Shown here piece by piece: positions 39,011-49,560 of a stretch of 64,000 nucleotides of DNA (its first letter is position 1; every line of letters begins with the position of its first letter). This DNA comes from Haemonchus contortus. Its lineage: Eukaryota > Nematoda > Chromadorea > Rhabditida > Trichostrongylidae. Location: positions 35,916,151-35,980,150 of the forward strand of contig LS997564.1 in NCBI GenBank assembly GCA_000469685.2, read 5' to 3'. A program made the translations under genes and the position numbers. The notes below the pieces were generated by a model. The model did no database searches. It was given only the letters and a program-made list of their open reading frames with translations, and was not told where the DNA came from.

Positions 39011-42000
39011 ATGTCATTCGACGAGCTTTATGAGAGCTGTTTTCGGAACGCATCACTTGTAAGGGTCCCACAGGGAAAACCGGTACGGTCATACATCTTT
39101 GTGTTCTATTCCCTTTTTATAGATTCGTATAGTGACGTTTAGACGAAGGACGATGCCTCGTATTTGGTGACGCTCGATCATGTCATGAACAGCAGCCGTT
39201 ACGTGGTGTTTTTTCTAACTGCTGGTGCAAAAGGGGCTGACTTGAGCTTGAAACTTGACAATATGATACGTAAGAAGAATGAGAAAGGCGACAAGGACAA
39301 AGTTCAAAAGTAAGTTATTTTCTATTACATTTTTGAATCGATTTTCACTATTATATTTTCGAATGATTTCTATTGAATGATGATGGGTGGCTATAGAATT
39401 TGCTGTACTATCTTTACTGTGTAGTACAGAATTTGGGCAACCCTGAGCCAAGTTGGAGTGTTCGCTTAGGATATCCTTTTTGTCCCCCTGTCCCCCATGT
39501 TTCAGCCCTCACATCCTTTGTGTTGTCTTAGAGAGCGTCCCAAAATTCCCGATGTTTTTATTGAAGAATTTCCTTTTATTCAGGGAAACAGTAAATCTTT
39601 AAGTAGTTATATATTGAGCCAATTAAGATATTGAGTGGATAACAAGCCCAAACTCGTGGTAAAAAAAATTTAATTAAAAAAATGTCAATATATCAATAAA
39701 TACGGATGGTTAATTCGCTTCATCTTTCCATTCGTGATATTCTCGAATGGTGATAGCATGTAATAAAGTTCATTCTTGCGTAATTTTTCTGTTACCGTAT
39801 TCTTCCAAGTGCACCCATTTCACTCTTATCTTTAAACGATGTCAATGTCCGTAAAAATCTATAGCTAATGGAAGAGTAGTTTTGAAATGGTCCAGAAAGA
39901 AGATGGATGAAAGGGCTGCCGTGGTCGTTCGCAAGATTTTATAACCAAACAGCAGGGAGTCCGCTTAGTTTTCCGACCACCGTTGTCATCACTTTCACAT
40001 CAACGGGACGGTATAAAACGGCTACAGCTGGGAGAAAAGAGGAAGAGCGCAGACTGTTGGCGTGAAAAAATCACCCCTCCAGACGTGCATTCGTAATGGC
40101 AGAGAAGGCGTTTAACAAGAACGACGGGGATGCGGTAAGCAGAAAGCTAGGTTTAGAAGCATGTTTCTACGAGAATGACTCAAGGTTTGGGAAATCGAAA
40201 AGAAGCCGAGGGAACCCTTGTCCTGGGCGAATGTTCGTATTGGGAATCTGTTCCCCTCTAGATTCGAGATCTGTTCGTTCGTATGGGCGAAGGAACAATT
40301 TGAATAGCTGTTGATAGCCATGTAGGAGTAGTAGGTCCATTAGAGCAACTGTTGCAATGTGGTCAGTGTTTATTTGTGTTTTTGAAGTAACAATCAACAA
40401 GGTCAAGAGTACAGGCGACTACCAGACTCAAAGTTCGAGTGTTTGAAAGAAACGAGTGTGAGCTCCCATTACAATCCGCAAATGTCATTTACCCAAGGAC
40501 CCAATATAGAACCAGTACCTCTGATAGCCCTTTGTTAGTAGGAACATTTTTCTTGTTTTCTCTAATGATGTAGACCGAACTCTTTTTCTTCTGTGGTAAA
40601 ACTCTAATTGGATTCCAGTCCTTGGGAAAATATTGCTCGGCTATTCTCATAAAACTAAATTGCGCTTTCTACCAAGAAGTCATCAAGTTGAAAAAAAAGT
40701 TTATCCGCCCGACGAAAATTATTTCTTGGTCCTTAGTGGTACGGGGTACTGTAAAAAGACGAATATATGTTGTTCTGAAGGAGTGAATGAATGATTCTCA
40801 ACAGGTGACGCCACGACTGTCTTATGATCAAAGGGAACGAAGGTTGTATACAAATTGAACAGATGTAGGTGGGATCGGATTACCTTCCATTACTCGAACG
40901 TATTGCTATCGTAGCAGTATACGTGTACGAGAAACGTCTCGTATCAGGTAGCCTTTGTACAAGTGAAGATGGTGGAGAGCTCAGCCGAACTAAGTTGGGA
41001 CCATATCCTTTTCGTACAGGAACCTTCCCAAGCCACTACACATCTCCTCTACATTGTCAATGGATGAAAAACTGGCAAGGAATAAGATATGCGAGCCTAC
41101 ACATGAGGAATCCAAAAGTACAGCTTTGAGGGCATGAAGACAATACATGACCCTGTTGATCCTTATTCTTAATCTCCACTTATTTTAAAAGGTGGAGCCA
41201 CCATCCAAGAGACCATTTCGTGGGCGAACCCATTTTCCTTAGAAGTCTTCTTTGAGCAAGAACTTCACGCTTCATTATTTTCAATAAAATTTCCTCTTTA
41301 TGGCGTATTTTCTGGTTCTCTCGCTTCAGCGCTTGTTACCGAGTCGTTAACTTTAAATGGCAGGCTTTTTGGGAACCATATTCGTACGGTAGTAAGTCCC
41401 CTTTTTTTCTAAGATTCTCAGTGAGTAGTAATACCAGTGATAGTAGCGGTGGTAGTGTGTTTTAGTTAGTGTTGATGCTGAGCGACAGGGACGAAGTCAT
41501 GCGGCGAGTTGATCAAAGTGTGCCGCCAACGGATGATGGATTCACCGTCGCTGATCCCAGCAAGCGATAGTGGCACTTGCCAGCGTCCCGTAACACCCTC
41601 CGAAAGTTTCGTGGTCGCTAGTTGATTGAGTGTTGTGAAGGTAGTGAAGAGGGAGGGTTACGAGAGGGAATATCTTGTGGCTCAATAAATATCTCGTGGA
41701 CTCATGAACACTTGAGGTTTCGGCATCGGATAAAAAAGTAGAAACTGAAAGGCGAGGATGGAATAGGACAATTCAGCCATTTAGGATTTGAACATCAAAA
41801 TTATTTGCTATCTGATTAAATAGTCCAGCTTTTCTGTGAATCACAGTAAGCAGCCCAGTCCACATAATCTCTTGCGCCTCAAACGTTTCAAAGAAAAATA
41901 AAGTGATGACGGTTCTTTCAGCTCACCGGCACGTATACGTCGTTTCTTCAGCATGAAAAAGAAGAAGAAGAAGGATAGCAATGGTAGCAGTGACACCTCC

Positions 42001-44645
42001 CTGATTTCGGTTGTTCTTATTGACACGGATTATCGTTCGAACTCTGAAGAAAGCTCCTCATCACAACTGGCACAACCTGGATGGTATGTGTACGCACCAC
42101 AGCTGCTGGCTACAAAGGTGAGATCAAGGCGAAGTGTAAACCTGCACATTTTGCAATTCTAAGTTGTACCAGTACATGTTCATAGTGGGATGCTCAAAAT
42201 CCCTTTCAATGCTTTCGAAACAGGAGTTGTTTGGCTCTTTTTATTTTGACAAGCTATTACAATTATTTTGCAGAGTCGACTGCTACGAGCGTTAGGCTTT
42301 GAATTCCCGCCATCACTAATCATTGTCGATACGGCTTCGAGAAGTGTGGTGACAACAGAAGGGCGACGATTACTAGTGGACGACGTGAATGGAACATCAT
42401 TTCCATGGTTGGTTCATTTAGAAGTACCCTTGAATGACCTAAATCTGATATTCCGTCCTGTATAACACCTTTTTCCTATTTCCACATTCATCACGCAGTA
42501 ATAAATGGGTCCCCCTCGCTAATATACTCTACTACCGGCCGTTTATCCAAAACATCAACAAAACTCTGCCGTCATCACTCATCTTCAAAATAATCACGCA
42601 AAACGCGGCATCTTTGTGATATATTGAAAGTGTGAGATTGTGACATATTATGATGTTTACTCTAGTGTTTTATTCAGGTGGCCACCAGCTGCGCTAGAAG
42701 TACTAAAGGGCAATATTTTACGCCGAGTTAATGGTACTGTGGAGACATCAGACTTTTCAACAATCACAACAACTGTTCGTGGACTCTTATTCGGAGCACA
42801 TTGGGTTAGTTGCGAGATATTACCTACTTTAGCTTTTCACTGACATTGTTTACAAACAAATTTCGCAATGATTATATTTTGATTTGGATCGAACCGGTAA
42901 GTTAAAGTAATTCTGGTAAAGTCAAAGGTACGGTAAGGTTTTTGATTAAAACGTCAATCTTGCTTACGATCTCTTTGCTCCTACGTCTAAATCGCCTGTC
43001 GTTATCTTGGGATTGATTAGAGTTTGTCAACATCCTGTTTACAGTTCATAAATGCCTTTCGCTTACAGAATTGCTTAAATCGCTTAGTATCCCATGACCT
43101 TAAAAGTCTTTCTTACAGTGTCCACCATGTCGTCAGTGGGTGAAACAACTGGTACCGGTCTACGAGCAAATGAAAGCGAATGGAATCTCATTAGAAATCG
43201 TCTTTTGTTCATCGGACAGGACCCAAGAGGCTTTTGATCAATTCACTGCTCAGGTAGGGATCACTTGATTTCGTTGAATTGTAAGTTCCGTTAGCGTTAT
43301 TCTCTCAAGATGTAACTAGCCTTACCCTGAAACTCAACTCCTTTCATTCCAGATGCCATGGCCTGCATTTGCCTATGATCCCTCCAAAACCACAGCCTTG
43401 ACAAGGGTTTATAACATAAGCGGTGAGCTCATTGATTTCGAACAATTTCGCGAGTTTTTTGTAATTTATAATGATAGTTTTTACCAATAATTTCAAATAA
43501 TTTCAAAAATATTTTCATATTAATGCCTTTTTAAATGATATTTCATTGGGCTAATCAGCGGACAGTTTCAGGGATCCCATCCTTGATTCTTCTGGACTCG
43601 TCTGGTCGAGTGATCACTAATCATGGTCGATCGTCTTTGTTGGAAGATCCTGCTGGTCGTTACTTCCCATGGGGTCCTCGTCCGCTGTATGAGCTTAACG
43701 AATATACTGTCTGTCGCCTCAGAGATGAGCCATCGTTGATTCTTTTCACAGGTCAGCATTCTTCCTGAATACTTGCAATTAATCTGAGTATTCTCGATAT
43801 TCCGATCAATTCCAGAAGGCTCGACCGATGATATTCAATTCTCTCTGTCTGTGATGAATGCGCTGTCTAAACGATTATTCGAAGAACGTATGAAGATCGA
43901 AGAACGACGTCTAGAAGAGGCTGAGAAGAAGTGTGATGAAAACGCTGAGCAAGAAGGCAATGGACTATCCAAGTCGGCTAGTAGCGAAGAGTGTAGGTGA
44001 GTGCCCATCCGAGTATCATTCCTCTGGAATCCGTTGTAGGACTATTCTGAAAACCTTTTAAGTACCGCGTTGTTTCGCATCTAAAATCGTTGCTTCCAGC
44101 TCGACTGGTTCGGATTTACCGATACCCCCACAAGCTGACCCATTGCAGCTGCTTTACACAGGAGAGGATCCAATATGTGACCATGTGAGTTACAATTTCT
44201 CCCTATTGCCCTTCAGTGAACTCTTGTGCTGAGGGAATATTCTGCTCAGAAGGGTTCCAGAAGCCGCGCTGTTTCAGATCCTTGAGTCGATCCTCGGCCT
44301 TGGTGACGTTGAGCTGCCACTGATCTGCATCGTTGATGGTCTGGCTGGGCATTTGTGCGTCTGTGATCGCCCGGATGTCTCTGAAGCAGTGCTTGACGAG
44401 TTTGTAGCTGAATATCGGGCGGGCAAGCTGCAATGGACTCCGCTGCCGGCTGCCAATCAAAATGCGGTAAGTAGCCATGGATAGGGCTCAGTTGTTGGAG
44501 TGGTAATGTCTTTATGGGAACTTGTACATTTCAGCCAAAAAGCGTCGGTGGAATACCAAGTGCCATCATCGAACAGGCACTCATAAGCCATTCTCCCTCG
44601 CAGAATTCTATGGGCGGTGCTAAGGAAGAGGTGAAGGCCGTCTAA
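39011..44645 (+). CDS. Nucleoredoxin (thioredoxin-like, WCPPC) gene, 12 coding exons
   Basis: Coding exons: 39011-39082, 39143-39309, 41952-42117, 42274-42407, 42678-42804, 43119-43253, 43353-43422, 43572-43751, 43816-43996, 44100-44184, 44278-44466 and 44535-44645. Phases fit at every junction and give 538 residues, longer than the roughly 435 of human nucleoredoxin. The start ATG directly follows TTTCAG, as expected for a trans-spliced leader. The first thioredoxin-like domain (about residues 30-150) has AGAKGA near residues 51-56 where a redox CxxC would lie. The second (about 200-340) has the active site W222-CPPC, then MPWPAF, GIPSLILLD and the GRxFPWGP motif. A charged helical linker rich in Glu/Lys/Arg follows, then a C-terminal thioredoxin-fold domain with LICIVDG. 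The family reduces disulfides, with roles in Wnt/Dishevelled signalling known in vertebrates; this role is not shown here. Family call is confident. The link from exon 2 across the 2.6-kb intron rests on phase and on alignment to the family's N-terminus. Confidence 0.9.
40012..40134 (+). promoter_or_regulatory. Candidate TATA promoter and alternative first exon inside nucleoredoxin intron 2
   Basis: GGTATAAAA at 40010-40018 is followed about 25 bp later by AGAGCGCAGA (40044-40053). An ATG at 40096 then opens 13 codons ending at a good donor, GTAAGC (40135). The same TATA-plus-AGAGCGCAGA layout occurs at 22072. The short ORF ends in phase 0, so splicing it to the exon at 41952 would not keep the nucleoredoxin frame. 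It could be a noncoding or uORF-type first exon, a nested gene, or chance. Confidence 0.3.
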
Positions 44646-47600
44646 AAGATCCACTTCACCAGTAACTTCACCACTCGCGGTATCACCCACAGGAGCTTGG
44701 CGATCATTCGCTGATCGGATGAAACTCAGTACAAAAATCGAAGATCACCCATTTGAACTTCTACTCCAATCGATAAGATACGTGTTATTATAGACCTACT
44801 CGGTACCCTGCCCTATACCCTGTTCTGAACCCCTCGAGAATCGCATCTGAATCGCGTTTTTCACTTCAAAATTTAACCGAGTGCTCTTTGTTTACGGGCA
44901 TGTTTCTTATGCTGCTTATGAATAGCTGGTGTATAATATTATTGTTTTAGCAAACACATCTGTTTACTGCCAGTAAATGTTTTAATAATTTTCTTCCAAT
45001 AATTTTGGAATTCATATTTTACTGAGAACACAATTTCGAGGAACGGCATTTTTAAAAAATGACCCAGTCAGGTCAACTTGTCTAATAATTTTGAAGTTTT
45101 AATAGTTCTATTATTTTACTCGCTGTAGTTCTATGCTAACTAGTCACCTCGTTATGGACTACCGTAACTTTTGATGTTTAACTACAATCCCGTTTGAATC
45201 TTGCCGATATGCATAATTGTTATGTTGTTTGTATAAGTATTTGATGAATTGAGTAAACTTTAACCAAAACGCAAAGCCGAGAAAGCAATTACGCAAAGGA
45301 GACAGACAGAGGGGGGTGGGGCAGATGAAGGCAGAGAGGCTACAACAGTAAGAAATAGGTAAGACTGGCTGGAAAAGAAGGAGGGAGAGGCGAGGAAGTA
45401 GGTTGCACACAAGAAATCAAGGTTTGCGGGTAAAATCAACAAAGGAAGGGTTCACTTGGTTCAGTTAGTAAAGACCGAAGGTGGGGAAACTTTTTGATGA
45501 CTATAAAAATCTATTGACTGCCTGATAACCCTGTTGGGATAGCAAAAGTGACAGCAGGCGATCGAAGTAAATAATCAGCAACAAGAAGGCTTCATAAGCT
45601 GTAATCTCAAAATCGGGGAAATTAAAATCCCTATCGCATTGCCGTTGAGCCACAATTTCGTCTCGCTACGATACCAACGGCAACAAGACTTACTGTAGGG
45701 TGAAACTACTTGGGTTTTCGGATGTGTGGAAGGTGAGAAGTTCGGTGAGCATTTCAATTATAGAAGAATACTTAAAAGAGAGAGAAATCATCAGCTTTTC
45801 ACGGGCTACTGCGGACATGACAATTACCGATCAGTTCGATTGATAGTCAATGGCTTAGGTTGGGGTAGAGAGCTGCAGTGTGATCAACATCAACGGGTAA
45901 GTTCATAGATCAGTGAAGAATTCATCCACGCGGGCCGAGACAAAACGAAAGGATGTATAGGCAGTGAGAGGAGGCAGGAAGAGGTGTTAGTTAAACTGTC
46001 AGGGACTGAATTGCCAGATCAGTACCGTTCTAACCATAAATGCATGGAACTATGAACGTGCTTTGAGGTCGGCTATTTCTCATTCCAAACATATTCGTTC
46101 AAAAGATGGTAAAGTTATGTTTTGCTTCGGAAAACACCAAACATCACTCAAAATGAATATTTCAACTTATCGTAGATCATAAAAGTAAACTGTTTCAATT
46201 GAAAGAAGTCCCAAAATCAGAAATAGTCACGTTCGCGAAAAAGACTTTTTATAAACAAAATATTTGAAACATCAAAGCTAACCTTATAGATGAATTCCAC
46301 GATTTTAGGTCACGTAGTAAGCGATTTAAACCCATAAGGTATACCTGTGCTGGGAATGGTAGTGGTTTCAGGTGCTCAAAGAATACAATACCACTGTCGC
46401 TTGTCGCACCAACTCTACGAGCGTCTATACTTTTATATTTAGGACATTACGTTAGGATTTAATTTACTGGCCAGCGTACAACTATGAAAAATCAAAGAAA
46501 TATTTGCCCTGAAAATGGTGATAGCAAGTAATATTGCATGTCTTATTCCACGGATATTATTTTCACAGCCCCCATCCCTATACTACCAAAAGTACCTTTT
46601 AATTGAGGGACGCGGAGAGATTGGATAAGGCATGCCTATTTTGTACTCCTACTCTAACTACTTATATTTTACTCTACAAGTTAGGAACAATTCATACGGT
46701 GAATTTTGTACTGGTCTCAAGGTGAATCGGCTGAGGTAACCGCAACTAAAGAGGCGCTTCTGGAGTATGCACTTCATTATTAGCAGGATAAAGGACATGA
46801 CGGACGTATCTTGCCTTCGAGAAAACGAATAGATGAGTAGGGCATGGGTTCGAATAATTCAACCAATCACTGATAAGAAATCCCAATTCATTTACCTTTA
46901 TCCTCCTCCTACTTTCGTCTACACTCGTGAGCATTTATACAGCCGCTCTTATGGCTTGGTATGTGCAACCGGCTTCCTCTGCAAGTACTCAGACTTATCT
47001 AAGGACACAGTTTTGACCGAGCTTAGTAGTTATGGATAAAACTTTGTCAAGGCGCAACCTACCATGTGCCTTGACTAGCCGAGACTATGTCTCCACTCGC
47101 TTCCATGAACCATATATATGCAATAGCGGTGTTTTACATGAAGCCTGATTAGGTTGGTATCAGCACCCGAACCAATTAGTTTTTTAGAAACATATAAGGT
47201 ACCAGGTCGCAATACGCGATTGTGTACCATTTCAAAATACAAATTATTAAATTTATTCAGCAAATGAAGTAAAACACTATAAAATTCGAACAAATCAAAA
47301 CTTTCAAGAAGGCAAAGCTCACGACAACCAATAAAAAAACCATAAAATTGAAGTGAATCTGAAAACGAAAAAGCATACGAGATCGCTTAAGTCCGCATAA
47401 CTAAAGCAAAAATGAGCACAGATGCTACTACAGGTGATAATGAGCAACACAATTGACCACACCGATGACCAAAGCAGGCTGTATTGAGCACGATTAAAAT
47501 CAAATATGAACAAACGTAGTGAAACAGGAAAGAAATCTCCTTTGAGTTACAACAGTCACAACCTCAATCAGCTTACAGTACGCCCCACAACGGGTTTTAC

Positions 47601-48260
47601 CAGCTGTAATCATTTTCGAAAACTGAACCTTTTTTTGGTTCCAGCTACTTCCCACTCCAATTACCAAGCAAAGTGCTACTTCTACGAGGTTGGCACGTGA
47701 GGCTAAATTCGTGATACTTGTTTTCTGTGACACTCGTTATCAACCCTCTTCGTTTACCATCACTGCTCCTATCCTACCATCTAATATTGTAAACAAATAA
47801 ATACAAAAAGGTATTGGTCAGATGCATGAAAACAAACATATAAAGACCTTTCCGCTCACTCGATCAGCGGCAAACGACTGGTGATTATTTCGAATATTGT
47901 AACCGTTTATGGGCGCATTGCTACATGATTGAAACGGCTCGCTTACCATTCGTCAAACAACAATTACAGAACAAACAAAAACAGCAATGCTATAAAAATA
48001 AAAGCATTTTAAAGTGCAATTATTCCCCAACATAGCAAATCCGAAGGCATAAGAAGCAAGACTGTAAAACAACCGAAACCTGTATGGAATACATACAAAA
48101 AAAATCTAATATAACAGGATACCATAATAGAAACAACAATTCACCGAGATTCTAAAGATGATCTGAAGGGCATGTGGTCCAAATTCCACGAGAGTAACAC
48201 ATAGGCCAGCTCTTACGGAAGATAATCTAATCCACGAAATCTCTTGAGGATACAAAGGTA
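44646..48260. other. Intergenic region, no gene recognised
   Basis: Between the nucleoredoxin stop and the possible last exon of mat-3 the DNA is AT-rich and every frame is broken by stops at short intervals. I see no conserved protein motif, tRNA-like sequence, terminal inverted repeat or long tandem repeat. The 3' ends of both convergent genes should lie here. Confidence 0.5.
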
Positions 48261-48363
48261 CTAGAAAGAGTCATCTCCTTCACCCTCTGAGATCACCATC
48301 TCGGAGTCGTCCGCCATCATACTGTAATGTGCACTATTAGAACTTCCAACCAATTGCGAGTAG
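48261..48363 (-). CDS. mat-3: Possible true last exon of mat-3 (acidic tail)
   Basis: A minus-strand open stretch reads SYSQLVGSSNSAH, then MMADDSEMVISEGEGDDSF, then TAG. The preceding bases, TTTTGAAAG, can serve as an acceptor at 48364. The mat-3 exon at 49713 can end at 49565 on a donor GTGACA in phase 2, and this exon enters in the matching phase. The result would be a 639-residue protein with an acidic C-terminus in place of 606. Both splice signals are weaker than the others in the gene, so this is an alternative rather than the main model. Confidence 0.45.
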
Positions 48364-48802
48364 CTTTCAAAATGTAAAATAAAAGAAAAAATGGCAAATC
48401 AACATTTCGTGACCCAATGCATGCTGTGCATTAATGAATATGGCTTCCACCAATATATTGCTATGAGGGAGAGAGTTGAGAGAGCTGCCACATAAACGAA
48501 AAAAAGGCTAGCGTTTTTTGTGCAGAATACTCGTAGAAAAAGTGGGATCGCTTTCATAGTGCTTAATGTCAAAGATAAGGTACCTAAGCAGGTAGGCTGA
48601 ATCGAAACTTGTCACAGGTAATCCTACCGATAAGAATTCATCGCCCTTTATAGCTGGTTAAACCTCACACCAAATATAGACTCTCATAAATTATTTGCAC
48701 ATTGGGATCAGTCAAGTCCAAATTATCCTCCTACACACGTCTGCCGCTGACTTGTAGAACGTATTATCTGAAGCCCTTCTTGAGGAAAGGTTGTGACTTT
48801 AA

Positions 48803-49391
48803 TCCATTGACGACCGCGTGGCCCGTATACGGGCCATAGTTTTATTTTACATGTATAACATTCATTTCCGATTTTTTTGACCCTTTCAAGTATCGAGCAG
48901 ATTTATGACCTACTATGGAATCTTGACGCGCAGCGGTCCGTGAAACGTTTTCTTCTGACTTTAGTAATAACAGAAAACAAAGTTACCTCTGAGGGCATTG
49001 GTAAAGTAGCAAAACCAAAGGTGACCAAATTTATGTAAAAAGGATGTAAAGGGACTTTGCTGAGGTATTCGATGATTCGAAACAAGTCATTCTCATCTTT
49101 TCTGCTTCCTAGTGTCCAGACAGAGTCGCATTTGGAAATGATTTTGTAAAAACTCTCACCCCCTTGAACAATCAACATTAGATGCCATAACGTAGCTCTA
49201 AATAGTGTGTATGACTTACAACCTTTACATGCCACATTTGAAAAAACTTTTTTGTCGGCTGGAAATGTTTACGAAAAGATTTACTTGTTCCTAGGACCGT
49301 GTGGTCCGCCAGCGGGCCACAGCAGCAGCCCGCGGAAAGGGCGCTCGGTCCCACACGCCAGACACGCAAAAAAGGCGCGGTCGCCAATGGG
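48803..49391. mobile_element. piggyBac-like nonautonomous element (MITE)
   Basis: Both ends abut TTAA (48799-48802 and 49392-49395), the hallmark target duplication of piggyBac transposons. The terminal inverted repeats match at about 17 of 19 positions including the TTAA (TTAAYCCATTGRCGACCGCG). GC-rich subterminal sequence includes the perfect palindrome TGGCCCGTATACGGGCCA near the left end. The 589-bp body has no long ORF, so it would depend on a transposase elsewhere. It lies downstream of mat-3, or inside its last intron under the longer model. Confidence 0.65.
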
Positions 49392-49560
49392 TTAACAAAG
49401 CTGCACCATTCTAGCCTAGCCTGAGAGTTGCGTAGTTGTGATGAGGCCGTCACGGCTTTTCGCTTTAGTCACTCAGTTCTGTTATTCCCTTCCTACACCT
49501 TTTTCATTGACCACTTTGGAAACAAAAACGAAAAAAAATTTTAAAAAAAGGAAAGATGTG

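Noticed and set aside
39011..39309. Separate small gene (80 residues ending at an in-frame TAA)
   Set aside because: The TAA overlaps a strong GTAAGT donor, and phase and family alignment join it to the nucleoredoxin exon at 41952.
48903..49235. 110-codon minus-strand ORF
   Set aside because: It falls inside the TTAA-flanked miniature element and has no transposase motif.
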